From Tethya wilhelma (taxonomy: Eukaryota; Porifera; Demospongiae; Tethyida; Tethyidae), in NCBI GenBank assembly GCA_964030475.1, contig CAXIPT010000002.1:19625010-19689009 (forward strand): a DNA stretch of 64,000 nt. The letters are read 5' to 3'. Made by a program: the position numbers and the translations under genes. Positions 24,847-37,948 of the stretch are shown one piece after another. Below the pieces are notes generated by a model, which did not search any database, was not told the DNA's origin, and worked only from the letters and a program-made list of their open reading frames with translations. The first letter of the stretch is position 1. The number at the start of each line of letters is the position of its first letter.

Positions 24847-26008
24847 GTTTCCTGTTGTCTGAACCACCTCTTCGTCTCACCCAGACAGAGAAAAAATCTC
24901 TCAACAGCTGAGTCACTGTGCTGTGGAAAGTTCAACGGGGGCGTGCTGAGGGCAGTGTATTATTTCCTGTATCAGTGGTCAACCACACCCATAACCACGC
25001 CCACTGTACTGTGTTCACTCAACAGAGGCAGGAGCCCAAAGGGAGATTCATGCAAACTGAGGAACTGAAATACAGAATAAAAACATGATGAATCACTGGA
25101 TTGAGAATCAAGTGAGTTTACAACTATTCTGAGTAGGGTGTACCATCAGTGTACTTAGCCATACATGCTGACAAGGTCACTGATGGATGCAAATTATGCA
25201 CGAAGTGTGTACCTTTACCTAAATCATCAGTCACATAGTGTACATTATGGGGGGGTGTTGCGCAATACTTCCTAGATAACTGTAGCGGATGCTTAACTGA
25301 TGCTATTTGACGTGTTTCAATACCCAGGGGGAGTACCTCTAAAAATAGCGATACACTAAGGATTTTGGCTGACAAAGCATATAGAACATTCGAGAAAGAG
25401 TTTACGGCAATAGTGTATATAAGGAGAAGAGCACACCAGGCTAGTCATTTTACAAGAAACAGCTTAGTAAGATTCGACCAAATTTTGAGTGCTTGTAGGT
25501 GGTGACCTCAATTGACGGTCACTGTGAATATAGTTTGTTATATATAACTAAAGGTGGTGTTTTCTTCTAAGAACAGCAATTTCTACAAACCCAAGGTGCA
25601 GTATGCAGTATGGAGTAGCCACAATGTTTGTAGTATTCTTGGTAACATGTGGTTTAATGCTGCATATGAACCACATGCCTTCATAGAATGTATGAATATC
25701 ATTGCTATGAATCTTTTTTTCGTTGACTATTATTATAATTTAGGTTACCTCTGTGTCACCAAATCTAATTGGTCACATTTCTTGTGAAATCACACCACAC
25801 GGGAGGCTGACAACAGCACTTCGTGGTATTTCCCTATTACCTCCCGCTATGACGATTTGGGTACGTTGAACTGATAATAAAATAGTACATTATAGCTGAT
25901 GCGTATACTTTACTCTTTACCGCTCTGTGTAGTACCAGCTATGCTAGATATTTTTGTCAGAAAGCTGCTGATTTATTAATTCAATACTTGTGAATTTATA
26001 TAGATGAA
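24847..26008. other. Divergent intergenic region between MVP and HELZ2
   Basis: About 1.16 kb between two genes transcribed away from each other, so it probably holds both promoters and leaders. No coding exon with good support; a weak exon-like piece (ATGACGATTTGG|gtacgt, about 25849-25860) may be a leader exon for HELZ2, since an acceptor (tttatatag) precedes the HELZ2 ATG. Confidence 0.5.
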
Positions 26009-29000
26009 ATGGCAGACCTGTCTTCATTTTGTTTGCCGTGGGAGCACTATGTGTGTTCGGAATGTTTGGCTTACAACTGCTATGCGGTCTGGCTGGTGAA
26101 ACAAGTTTGCCTTGAGCCGTTTCGTCATAAGAAGAAGGACAGGGAGCTGGTGGTTGTCAATCATGAAAAAATGAAGATGGTAGCCATAAGGGAAATGCCC
26201 CAGTACTACAGCTTTTCAGGAAAATTTTGGATGTGCCGAGATTTCGTTAGAAATGGTTCTTGCGACAATTCACATTCCTATGCTCATTCTCAAGAAGAAT
26301 TAGATTCCTGGAATCTGAAGAAGACAATTGCAAATGGTATAATATGTAATTAAGCTAATACTGTACAATAATGTTGTTATGGATATTTTGGTTGTATACT
26401 TATACAGAATGTGAAGATTTGGTTGACCAAGTCCTTGACTGTGATGACTTTCTCCACCAGTCTCCATCTGAAGTATGCAGAACCTGTTTCTACGATAATC
26501 CCAGAGCTATTTGGCTAACATGGTTGCGATGCATCCATCCTGACAAGCATAGAGCTGATGACACCATTATAGTTGTGCGGAGTGAAGAAGGTAGTCAACT
26601 GATTCAAGTACGCACATCTACTACTCACCTCAACAGTGTGGCCATCAATGAAGTGACCATGTGCAGTTATGTGCCCAACTGCCGTAGACGAGAAAAGTGC
26701 AAGTTTGCTCATTCATGTGAAGAGTTAAACTATTGGAGATGGAAACGAGTGAAGGACACCCTATCATCTAGGCTGGATAAGATTGTAAGTTTAACTCTTT
26801 ACAGAATAAATGGTATTAATAGTGTATATTCACATGTTATTCTATAGCTTGGTGGTTCTACATATGAGGAGCTTCACTGCAAGTATTGTTATCCAGAAGA
26901 AGAGTCACGTGTTTTAAAGGATGGAGTTGAAGTGAGGCTGTCAGACAATAACTACAGAAGCAAGTATCACAAACTGGTCTATCTAGATGATCTTGAGCAT
27001 GCTCGGAAAATGGTTAAAGAGTAAGCCAAAGCATTAAACTTTAACACTCTAGAGGGAAAGGTGTGTTTGTGGGAATGATTATATGTGTGTGTGTGCCTAT
27101 ATATATGAGTGAATATATATGTCGTGCAATTTAGTGACAGCTAGTAGTTACATTGGGAGGGTTCCTTTAGGTTTGGTACAGATTAGACTGTTTGAATTTT
27201 CATATGTACATGCATGATCTACTATAGGTGTGATGGTACTGTCACTCTTGTTGTGGATAAAGGTGGTTTCCACATTACTGAAATGAAGAATGGGAGTGCA
27301 GCAATGGACTATGCTGATCAGAATCATGCCAAAGTGACACTTGCAGTACCTGCTGGGCAGAATAGGAATGCCATTACATTGGTCGGTGACAAAATGAGAA
27401 GAGATTTCCGTAAGGAATCATTATTGGTCGAAGTACCTAAATTTGTCTCTTCCCAATTTCGTGGTTCCCATCACATAACCAACGTCACAGCTCATTTTGA
27501 AATCAATCACTGGTACTTCAAACGGCTCCATTGTGCCATTGATTGTGCTGACAACCATCTTATAACCAGACTGGTTCAGCCAGTCTCTCTAGTTTCACCC
27601 AAGGTAAGCCACAAGAGACGAATTGAAAGCCATCCAGAGTTTAAGCTTGACCAAGAGTATCAGCTCAAAGCACTCAAAGGTATTCTTACACGCAATTCTG
27701 GTGCTCCCTATCTTGTTATTGGGCCTTTTGGTACTGGAAAAACACACGTGTTAGCTGCATCAGTCGCTAGGTTAATACAAAACCATCAAAACCGAGTTCT
27801 GGTTTGCACTCATCAGAATACTGGTGCGGACAACCTTTACAAGTGCCTTCAGCAAAGGCTCACGCCAGGATTTGTGAAAAGGAAAGTTTTGCGCATTGTT
27901 CCTGATGCTAGTGGTGTGAAGCGTGTGGAGCTCATGTATCCTTATTCTTGTCAAGCTGTACGTGAAATTGGAGTTTATCAATTAGCGCAATGGCCAGTCA
28001 TTGTCACAACTTTTTTAACAGCACTTATGATCAAAGACAAGTGCAACAAAAAAGGAAGCAGCCTTGGCTTCACACACATCATCATTGATGAAGGAGCTCA
28101 ATCCAGAGAGCCTGAAGCCCTTGGAGCTTTGGTTAATGCCCAGGAATCGACACATGTTGTTATCGCCGGGGATAACCAGCAGGTAGGTAGCCTAATTTCT
28201 CAATCAGTAAACAATGGTATGTATTTGTTGCATGATTGATGAGTTAGTTTTATTCTGTGACTATACAGGTTGGCCCACAAGTTGCAGTCTATAACAAAGT
28301 GGCCCGAGACAATGGTCTTGGTAGTTCTTTGTTGGAGAGAATATTTACTTTGTACAACAGTAAGAAGCTAAAAGAGAGACATGTGGCTACTCTTCTCACC
28401 AACTATCGCTGTCATCCTAGCATCTTAATGCTTCCTTCAAGTCTCTTCTACGAATGTACCCTTCTCAGTCGTAGTGATGCCAAGGCCTTTCCTGAAAATC
28501 CTTTCCCACTGGTGTTTGAGTGTAGCTCGCTTGAACAGAATCCAACTGCCAACCTCCAAGCGGAAAATAAGCTTGAAGCAGAACGACTTGTGAAGAGAGT
28601 CATTGAGTTCATCATGAAAGATCACAACAAGCAGTTGTACATTGGGCTTCTTGCTAGTACAAGGCAACAGGTTAGCAGTCTTATTATTGTATTGTCAGGA
28701 GCTTATGAGTGTTGCAAAATGCTAAGCTCCTAGCTGGTATTGTTTCTGCAAGCACAATGTCATATGTTATAATAATTATTATATATTAAATATATATTCT
28801 TAGGTTAGTTTTTTGAGACGACTGTTTCGAAAAGAATGTGATAGACATAATATCAAACGGCATGATTGCAAATGCAAAGTGGAGATCATTCCAACCTTCA
28901 ACATTCAAGGTATGGGAAAATTAAGGTTTTTAGTAATGGTTTATTGATGTTTTTTTTTGCTTGTTTGTTTTTGTATATACAGGTGAAGAGTTTGATGCTG

Positions 29001-32000
29001 TGTTTCTAAGCACTTTTGAGCCAACAGATGATGCTGCAGAACCTCGCTCTCCAGTTAGAAGCGTTTGCAATCGTTACGTTTTCAACACCATAATCACACG
29101 TGCAAAATCTCTAATCTATGCAATTGGCAACCCCTTCCTTCTCTTGAAGATGGGCACTCATTTTGACTTTAACTGCTGGGAAGAGTACATACAGAGATGT
29201 ATCACGTGTGACAGCATGGTTTTGCCACAGGTCTCTCATGACCAAGTTGCCCTGCTTCCAAGAATTATCCAAACACTCTCAGAAAAAGTGTTACCTCTAA
29301 AAATGCTTGACAAAGTCTCTGAAATAGAAGAAGATGACAAAGCTATCGATAATGTACTACAACAGTACATGAAAGTGTTCCTGTCTCGAAAGGAACAAGC
29401 TGCTGCCATTCGACTCATGCAAGACCCAAAGGGGATCTCTTATTGGAATTACGATGACTCCAGTGATGATCAAGAAGAGTCTTCCGGCAGAGTTATAGTG
29501 GCAGAGCTAGATTTAACAAGCTATCGTAGTGGTGTTGCTATACCAGAGGACCCCAATGAACCACCAATTCCAATCAGAAGTCTCAACAGTCGCCACGGTG
29601 GTTTTCAGGGAGACAAAGTGCTCTATGACGTCGACAACAAATGCATTCTTCTTGACGAGGAGACCGAGAAGAAATTTAATGAGACTCACTTTGGAGTGTC
29701 TTTTCTCTGCCGTGTCAATCCTAAGAATTCGATTGAGTTCTTCCCACTCGATTCCCGTTACCCAAAGTTCGTCAATCTCCCTACTCTCACAAAGAGTGAA
29801 CGTGAAGGAGTCATCTGCTTTGATCCTACTAGCCTCAACACTTGTCCAAGGATGAACAACTTCATTCCGATGGACAGTGCTGTCAACCTGATCTTTGTCG
29901 TCAAGTTTCTCAGGTGGCAAAAAAAGTTCAACTACCCACTTGGAATTATTGTGGGTGCTCTGCCTCAAGGCAATTCGGAAAATACTGGTGATTTGCTCCT
30001 CAAGGTTGCCCATGGTGTACCTCTCGTGGAGAGGTGCCCAGTGACCAGCTTGCCAACTGAAGTTCTCGATCGCACCAGCAGGACCTTTGAAAATGGAATC
30101 ACCATTGACCCAGAAGGCTCCATTGATCACGATGATGCTCTCACTTGTCACACTCTCACACGTACTCAAGAGACTGTTGAGTATGAAATTGGAGTCCACA
30201 TCACCGACGTTCAGAAGTATATACCAAAGGGTAGTGAACTAGACAAAGCTGCTTTCAAAAGGGGATGCTCTGTCTACAAGTCATCAGACAAATGTGTCAG
30301 CCACATGCTTCCTCGAAAAATTGTTAAAATAACAAGCATGTCAACAAAGAGCCCAAGAAATGCATTCTCAATTGTTGGAAAAGGTGTTATGAAGAATGGC
30401 AATGCAGTGAGTTTTAGTTCTGTCCACATTGAGCGAAGTCAAGTAAAAGTAACTCACGAGATTACTTATGAAGAGGCTCAATTACTTATCAAGAGCAAAA
30501 CTCCCACAGCAAACCCTCTTGAAGTCCTTTGGAAGTTTGCTTCATACTTGCGAGTGGAGAGGCTTGGTAGACATGCTTCTGCATCTCTGTGGCTGAATGA
30601 TAGTGACGAAGAATCAAATCCAGAAGCACATATCCTAGTCGAAGAGTTCATGATATGGGCCAATCGCAATGTGGCTGCACTGCTGATGAGGAAATCCCCA
30701 GACACAACAATTCTAAGGAGACAGCCTAAACCAAACAATGCTCTCCTTCGAGAACTCGTTACAAACCATTCCCAAGAGATGGCCTCTTCACTTGCTCTGA
30801 AGCAGTATGTACCAGCAGAACAAAGTTCATTTGATTCGGTTCAAATTCTCCACACCACTGTACAACGTATTCAGTCTTGTCTGAATGTAGGCAATGTAGA
30901 TGGAGCTCTCCATTACATTCAGTATGAGTACCTTCACCCCCAATTGGCTGTGGCCCATTCTCTCTTGAATCAGCTCCGTTCTTCATCAGCCTACTGCATG
31001 CCTGCTAGACTCCCAGTCGGTGACCGAGACACTTTACACGACTCACTCAAATGTGACCAGTACACCCGTTTCACTTCTCCAATTCGCCGCTTCGTTGATT
31101 TAATTAACCAGAGATTGCTGTATGCTCTGTTGAATTCTGAACAAGCAAATCCGTATCAATCTGAAGAAGGAAAAAAGTACCTTGAGCTGGCTTGCAAACA
31201 AATGAAAGAAGCTGAGCAGAAAGCTGATGCATATGGAAATGACATGAAGAGGCTCGTTTTAGCATGTCAGCTTCAGAAAAGTAGCCAAGAGTACACTTGT
31301 TTTGTAACCAAAATTGAAGAGGCAAAGATTCGTCTTGCATTCAGAGACAGAGACATGAACAAAGTTCACCCAAAGATTCATCTCAAGGATCTCAATGCAA
31401 CCAGTATGCCAAAGGGAATTGACAAACCAACCACTGAACCTGCTGATCACTGTACCTGGACTGTCAAGGTAGCATCCGTTTCAGGAACTCCTAAGAACTT
31501 CTTAGACAATGACCACCTTCAACTTGAAAACAGTGATGATGAAGATGAAGAAGATGATGGTGATGGTGATGATGGCACACTAAAGAGCCATGTAATTGTT
31601 AGCTTTTTCATTCCTGACAAGGACCCTAGCAGAGAAGATGGTACTGCTACAGTGAATCTCTTAAAAGAAAATGCTACGTATGCAATAGTTCCTTTCACTC
31701 AGTCTGTTGATGCAACTGACTGGAAACGTGTACAGAGATGTACTTACAGCAAAGCACACAGAGACGCCTACTCCAAAACAGTCCTTGAAAACATCTGTGA
31801 AAATGATTCTACTGTTCCAAGAGAACAAACTGATTCAAAATTCCATCGAATTCCTTCTCCCCTTTGGATTTGTGAAATCCGCCGCCCTCTTCAAAGCTGT
31901 GAAGTGTTAAAAGTACAGCTTACTGCAGCCTCCAATTCTTTTAATCACACTCTCTCTCCAGCAGTTCAGCTTGTTGAAGTTGCTCCGAATATTCGAGTTT

Positions 32001-35000
32001 GTATCCAACACAACAGCAGCCCCGCTGAGTGCTTTACTGATCGGCCAAAGGAAAATGCTTCCAAGAAAGAGTACCGAAGTATGAACGAATACTTCAAACA
32101 TTGGGAGCAAGTGGTTCTTGCCGAAGCTGCTACAGCTAGCCTCTCAGAATCAGAGCTCTTGTTTGTCAAAGATGTTGAGTTGAATTGGCCAGCACTGACA
32201 ATGAAAATCAACTCACAAGGTCAAGCATACTATCAGCTACCTGAACACAAAGATCAAATACAAGGCTGTGTTAGCTTGAGTTTTGATGAAGGCTTCGCAA
32301 ATTCCTCATACGACTTTTTCCGCTTCTCAGAAGGCGATTTAGCATGTGTACGCTGTGATTATAGTGAAGATGGCAAGCAAGAAGTACATAGTGTCTACCA
32401 CATGGTTGTTCATACTGTCAACAAGGTGTTTGACACAGAAGAAAAGAAGTTAACTGGAGTTGAAGTGTACATGAAATTTGTGGGGAAAGGGTCCAATTAC
32501 ATCAGTACTACATTTGCTGACATAATCAGGAGCCATAAAGCTTCTTCTGTCAAGTATGAGATTCAACTCATCCCACTCACTCTCCCACATAGGTAAGTTA
32601 GGCTTTGTCTTTTACTGATTGTAGTAGATTCTGAAATAATATGATGCTGTTGTGCATTGATTTCTGTACATGACATCTGTTATAATACTTTTATCACATG
32701 CTTTCAACAGACGAATCTACCAATGCCTTCGTGAGGTGAATGATCAAGCAGACACACTCGCTTATAATGTTGCACTTGGTAAAGCAGCCTGCAGCAATCA
32801 AAGTAAGTGTGTACATCTGATTGTTAATCATATGACTATATATATAGCCTTCTTTTATACTGACAAATCTTCCACTTTATTAGAGCCAAGGTCTATCTAC
32901 CATGTTATCCCCCCAAAACAAGCTTCCAATGCGAGTGTGCTGTGGGATTCTACAGTAACATCTACTCCATTGAATTCATTTCAAATGAGAGCTGTTGAAC
33001 TTGCTTGCTCTAACAACTTCACCATGATTCAAGGCCCACCAGGTATTAATATTGGACACTATAGATCTCCTGAACTTTAAGTAGGAAGACTTAATAAAGT
33101 AGATCATTCAAATTTCACAAATATGCAGGTACTGGCAAAAGTGTGACAGGTGCTCACATTGCATATGCACTCTGTATAAAGCTGAGAAATGAGAGGGCTC
33201 GAATGAGAAGACGTCTAGACAACACCCACCCCTGTGTCATGTATTGTGGACCCTCTCAACAATCAGTGAATGTTGTACTCGGTAAGAAGTGGAATGACAG
33301 CACTAACCATTCAGTTCATTATTGATGTGTTTCTGAATTACCTGGTTTACAGATATCCTCATATCATGTGAAGAAATCCGTAATGATCTCAACATTGTCA
33401 GGGTCTTCAGTGGATCAATCGAGGAGCAAGATTTTCCCGGACCAGGAAGCAACTCTGAAGTGTTCCGTAAGATTTATACGGACAGTCAGTGTGGGGAAAA
33501 GTTTGTCGAGTACGCTTTGCACTATCAAGTCCGACACATTAATCCAAAGATTCTTAACAAGGCTGAAAGATTCAAGGTGCTCAGTCGTCAGGGGAAAGTA
33601 CCCAGTGCAAAAATGCGACGAGAGTACAGGATGATGATTAAAGATGCAGAAGAACATGCTTTAAAGCGGAGTGACGTTGATCTTGTTCTCTGTACTTGCA
33701 ATGAAGCCTCTAGCACCCGCATTAAGGACAACATTAAGCCAGTGTATTGCATCATCGATGAGTGCGCCATGGCAACGGAGCCTGAGTGCATGGTGCCCAT
33801 TAGGCTGGCCGACAACGTGGTCCTCATAGGAGATCACAACCAGTTGCAACCAGTTCTCAACAACAGAGAAGCTAAAAACATGGGAATGGGCATATCACTC
33901 TTTGAGAGATATGTCAGCTCTTCTCAGCAAAGTCCTCACATGCTTCAGAAGCAATATCGAATGGTATGTAAGTTCTTCATTCCACAAACACATTGATTTA
34001 TACGATATCATGCATATACACATTTGTCTGCAGCATCCTGAAATATGCAAATTTGCCTCAAACGAGTTCTACGGTGGTAGGTTGAGTGCTGATGAGTTTT
34101 TCACTAAAAAGTACAGGAAACAGCTTGAACAGCTGAACAGATTCTGGCCACAAGGATCGAGGTGTCCTATTGCTTTCTGTGATGTGGTTGGTCGTGAAAA
34201 TGAAGACCACACTGGCCAGAAAGGCACTGCAAAGGTTGGACTAGAATCCAAGCGAAACTCCAAAGAGGCCAGAAAAGTTGTAAGAATGCATGGTCCCGAT
34301 TGCTACAATTTTCACATGATAATCACTGTCATTTTTTTCAAAATTTGTTATTGTTTTTTGTACAGATTTCTATTGCTAAGAGATTAGTTGAGGTTTATAA
34401 TGTGAAACCAAGTGAGATTGCAGCCCTTACCCCTTATTCATCTCAAAGAGAAGAAATCAAATATCACCTAAAGAAAGAACCCACCCTAAAAGGTGTCCAT
34501 GTGAAGACAATTACTGACAGTCAAGGTTTGTATACAGATAATACACTAGGGTAATATATAGTTAGCCTCATTCCCATGCCTTGTACCCCCACATTTGGGT
34601 ACGAGGCTAGGTAATAGTCACACCAAATCTTATGCATGAATATTTGTTAAACACTGTGTTTTTTATCATTGCAGGCAGTGAGTATGGAATAGTTCTATTG
34701 TCAACTGTTCGCTCCCAAAAGCTTGAAGACATCACCACAACAAGTGGGAAGAGAATGAAAGCTGATTATGGGTGGCTAAGAGCCAACCTTGGGTTTATCA
34801 CTGACCGACACCAGATATGTGTAGCTACTACACGATGCAAATATGGCCTGGTGATTATTGGTAAGTTTAAATCATTAAAATTAAGCTAGGAACTATCGAA
34901 TGCCGGAATCAATCATGTTAATTTGGGTTTTCTTATAGGCAACAAAATACTCTTGAGCTATGATATTACCTGGAGGAAGCTGATCCAGCATTATAAGGAA

Positions 35001-35036
35001 AAGAGGTGTATAGTAAAAGAGAGAGAGTGGCCTTGA
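26009..35036 (+). CDS. HELZ2: HELZ2-like protein: CCCH fingers, UPF1-type helicase, RNB exoribonuclease, second helicase
   Basis: Fifteen exons, about 2,550 residues, close to the length of vertebrate HELZ2. Exons: 26009-26337, 26408-26784, 26848-27021, 27228-28182, 28269-28671, 28804-28909, 28982-32593 (very large), 32711-32803, 32884-33043, 33129-33281, 33353-33963, 34035-34279, 34366-34525, 34675-34860, 34940-35036. N-terminal zinc fingers include an intact CX5CX5CX3H (CSYVPNCRRREKCKFAH). Helicase 1 has GPFGTGKT, IIIDEGAQ and NTIITRAK. The RNB domain has all four catalytic aspartates (TIDPEGSIDHDDAL) and the FTSPIRRFVDL signature. Helicase 2 has GPPGTGKS, IIDECAMATEPE, GDHNQLQPV and VATTRCKYG. 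HELZ2 in vertebrates is interferon-induced and a nuclear-receptor coactivator; the domain set implies RNA unwinding and 3'-5' decay. The start at 26009 is the first ATG giving the zinc-finger frame; the ATG at 26004 is out of frame. Confidence 0.93.
34563..34609. repeat. Short inverted repeat, TAGCCTC...GAGGCTA family, copy 3
   Basis: 47 bp in a HELZ2 intron: TAGCCTCATTCCCATGCC facing GGGTACGAGGCTA, with an inner GTACCC/GGGTAC pair. Shortest copy of the family. Confidence 0.65.
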
Positions 35037-35287
35037 GTTTATGTTTAAAGCCTGTATAAAATATTATTGATATGTTGTGTTTTACAATAATTATCTATCT
35101 ACACAATTTGGGTTTTATGATGTTATTTTAGTATAGATCTATTTAGAATATAGTATTAGTTATTTTGTACATATACCCAGTAGATGATTGTACAGCTTTT
35201 GAGTTTTGATATTGCTGTTTGTCTTTTGGGTTTTGGGCATTGCTGTAGTTCATGCTCACGCAATAGTATACGCGCACAATACAGTTG

Positions 35288-35295
35288 GCGCATGC
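35288..35295. promoter_or_regulatory. GCGCATGC motif upstream of FAHD2
   Basis: GCGCATGC followed by ACGTG about 152 bp upstream of the FAHD2 ATG; same core as the sites at 3051, 6925 and 12831. Confidence 0.35.
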
Positions 35296-35446
35296 ACGTG
35301 TTCAACCATGGTTCAACACTCAATAAATGGGGGGCGGGGCTAAAGTACAGGGGTCGACTTGTCTCATGTGGAGAGGAACAGTAAGGTTAGCTTCCACACA
35401 CCAAAGGGCACACTCCTTTATTGTCACTCGATCCATCTCTAGAAAT

Positions 35447-36923
35447 ATGGCAGCCAAACTCCGTCTGGTTCAGTTCACTGCAGCAGGAAAACAACGTGTA
35501 GGCGTTGAACTGGAAAACCGTGGAAAAGTAGTGGACATCACTGCAGTGGATCCTTCCATCCCTGCTGACATGAAAACCTTCATTAAAAGTTGGGATAGCA
35601 ACGTTGCAGCTGCAAGCAAGTATGTATGATAGGTTTGATTTTCTCTTCTGTTCACCATAAAGACGGTCTGTCATAAACTTTTCTTCCAGAGCTGTTGAAA
35701 GTGCCAAGGCTTCCAAGCAGAATATTCTTGAGCCTGGAAGCTTTGTATTGAATGCTCCCATCACCGATCCTCAGAAGCTGATCTGCATTGGTATGAACTA
35801 CATTGATCACTGCACAGAGCAGAATATCCCAGTTCCTGAGGAGCCAGTGATCTTCAGCAAGTTCAGCTCTGCCATCACTGATCCCGATGGTCCTGTTGTA
35901 CTCACTGAAGAAACAGAGGTATAATGAGTACCCGATTTGATGGGATTTCAGTTTCAATTCACTCTGCTTTATAAAATAGTGCCTAGATTTTGAGGTGGAG
36001 CTCGCTTTTGTCATCTCCAAAGCAGGAAAGAATATAAAGGTATGTACTTGTTTGTTTGTTTGTTTGTTTGTTTGTTTGTTTTCAAGTGCTTGTAAAATTT
36101 ATTATTATTGTTGACTTATAACTGATAGGAGTCTGACGCTATGTCCTATGTGGCTGGCTACACAGTGGCTCATGACGTCAGTGCTAGGGACTGGCAGCTG
36201 AAGAAAAATGGTGGACAGTGGCTGATTGGAAAGACCATGGACACCTATTGTCCTCTTGGGCCAGCTCTTGTCACTACTGCCTCTCTCTCAGGTATCACTG
36301 AACAGTGCAGCCATTTTCTTCTTGTTCTTGAAATAACCCCCTTCACTATGACCTTTAGATCCTCACAATCTTGGTATCCGGTGCCGACTGAATGGAGAAT
36401 CAGTACAGGACTCCAACACTAACCAACTCATACACAAAACACAGGCAGTCATTGCATTTATATCCAGGTAAATAAAAACCAGTGGGTGGTGTTGTGTGAT
36501 GGCAGTATTGTAGCCAGACTACACTATACTTCCTCTTATTGTTGCACACAATCATAGTCCCCTGTGTAGGGATGTTGTCATACATTTTAATGGTGGTGGT
36601 CAATAATTAGGAACAATGTCATGGTGATGGTATCTAAATTTGCTCTTTGTGTATATAGATTTGTGACTTTCCAGCCTGGAGACACTGTGCTCACAGGCAC
36701 ACCGCCTGGAGTTGGTTGCTTCCGGAAACCACCACTGTATCTGAAGGTATATGTAACTATAGCTTAGTTACAACTATAGACGGTGTGTATAGCATACATG
36801 ATCAGCAATTCTGATTTGTTTGTTGTAATTACAATAATATTATGTTCTCTCTGCATACAGAAAGGGGATGTTGTAGAGTGTGAAATTGATGAAATTGGTA
36901 CCATCAAGAACGTTATACAGTAA
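35447..36923 (+). CDS. FAHD2: Fumarylacetoacetate hydrolase domain-containing protein 2
   Basis: Seven exons (35447-35620, 35691-35920, 35981-36041, 36129-36292, about 36358-36473, 36660-36747, 36862-36923). Begins [20 protein letters not shown]; the FAH fold is shown by [24 protein letters not shown], the metal ligands in [41 protein letters not shown] and [14 protein letters not shown], ending [13 protein letters not shown]. Length (about 300 residues) fits FAHD2, a probable mitochondrial or cytosolic hydrolase/decarboxylase of uncertain substrate. It lies 410 bp downstream of HELZ2 on the same strand with its own GCGCATGC motif. The start is the first ATG that keeps the family N-terminus. 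Confidence 0.93.
36042..36081 (+). repeat. (TTTG)n tract in FAHD2 intron
   Basis: About ten TTTG tetramers immediately after the donor of FAHD2 exon 3. Simple repeat. Confidence 0.8.
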
Positions 36924-37407
36924 AACTAGACCAGTTGTTTGTAGTTTTTAGCAGAAAATGTTAACCCTTTATTATAAGCTTGAGTTTTCAGATGAATTAT
37001 AAAAGTGATGAAACTGTAGGGGGTGAAAAACTACAAGGTATGTGCATGAACTGCAACTTTTGTTCTGCTAGAGGGGGACATTCCTGACCTAGATGGTGTG
37101 GTCTATATTATGTACAGATACACGAGTGGAGAAAAAACAACATAGAAATGATTGAGGCTAACATTTCCATAAGTGCAACTTAATCCAGTTAATTTCTAAG
37201 TGATTCAAGTTTGGATTGGACACCCCACTACTTTTTTTCACTATAAATTCTTCTGACATACAGTTGTCTGTTTTTGACCCAGTTAGCTATAGTGTTGTAT
37301 CGTTTACTAGCACAAGTTGTAGGGAAATGGCAGGCTAGCTACAGAAAGTAGGTGAAGGGTATGAGGCTGTGAAAATGAAAGCCTGTTGATTACAAGTACA
37401 AGAGTGT
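36924..37407. other. Intergenic 3' flank of FAHD2
   Basis: AT-rich sequence between convergent genes; no coding sequence, RNA gene or recognised element seen. Confidence 0.5.
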
Positions 37408-37948
37408 AAACCAAATGATTGATTAAAATATAGAAAATGATAGACTTGAGTATGGTATTGATATTGATGCAGCTATGTATCCCCTACTGTATAATGCTAG
37501 TCCTAGTAGTAGTCAGAATCCCACCTTCTGTGTCTACGTCTTCTTCGTCTTCTTCCACTGGGTCTTGGTGGTGGCATGTAGGTTGGCATGGGTGCTGTAT
37601 AGGTGCATAAAATTGTCAAAAATGAGAACAATTATTTTTTATAAGAAACTGATTACTACTAACACAATGCCATCCATCCAGCTCATGCTAGTATGTACAT
37701 GCATGTATCACTGACTCACGTGGTAAAGGAGCAGCTGCAACTGATGAAAGAGGTGCAGCTGTGGCGGGTGTGAAGCTAGGGTAGCTGATCCTTGCTTCTG
37801 GCTCCATCCAGATGAGATTGCACTTGTTGTTTTCAACAAATCTGTCCAACAGAGCTCTCATTTCTGTGTCCCCTCCGTGGCGTTCATTGACGACAATACA
37901 GTCCACATTCTCAGAGAGACAGACTGGACCGTGGATCTGAATCTGGGA
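37408..37948 (-). repeat. 541-bp tandem duplicate, downstream copy (extra last two exons of the FHA/UBZ gene)
   Basis: Apparently base-for-base identical to 37949-38489. Contains the exon IQIHGPVCLSENVDCIVV... and the terminal exon MPTYMPPPRPSGRRR... with its stop at 37503-37505. At the junction an acceptor-like ttttcccag is kept, so the extra exons are potentially spliceable. Either a very recent duplication or an assembly repeat. Confidence 0.9.

Noticed and set aside
29513..30199. 228-codon minus-strand ORF inside HELZ2
   Set aside because: Antisense shadow of the large RNB exon, which has clear catalytic motifs on the plus strand.
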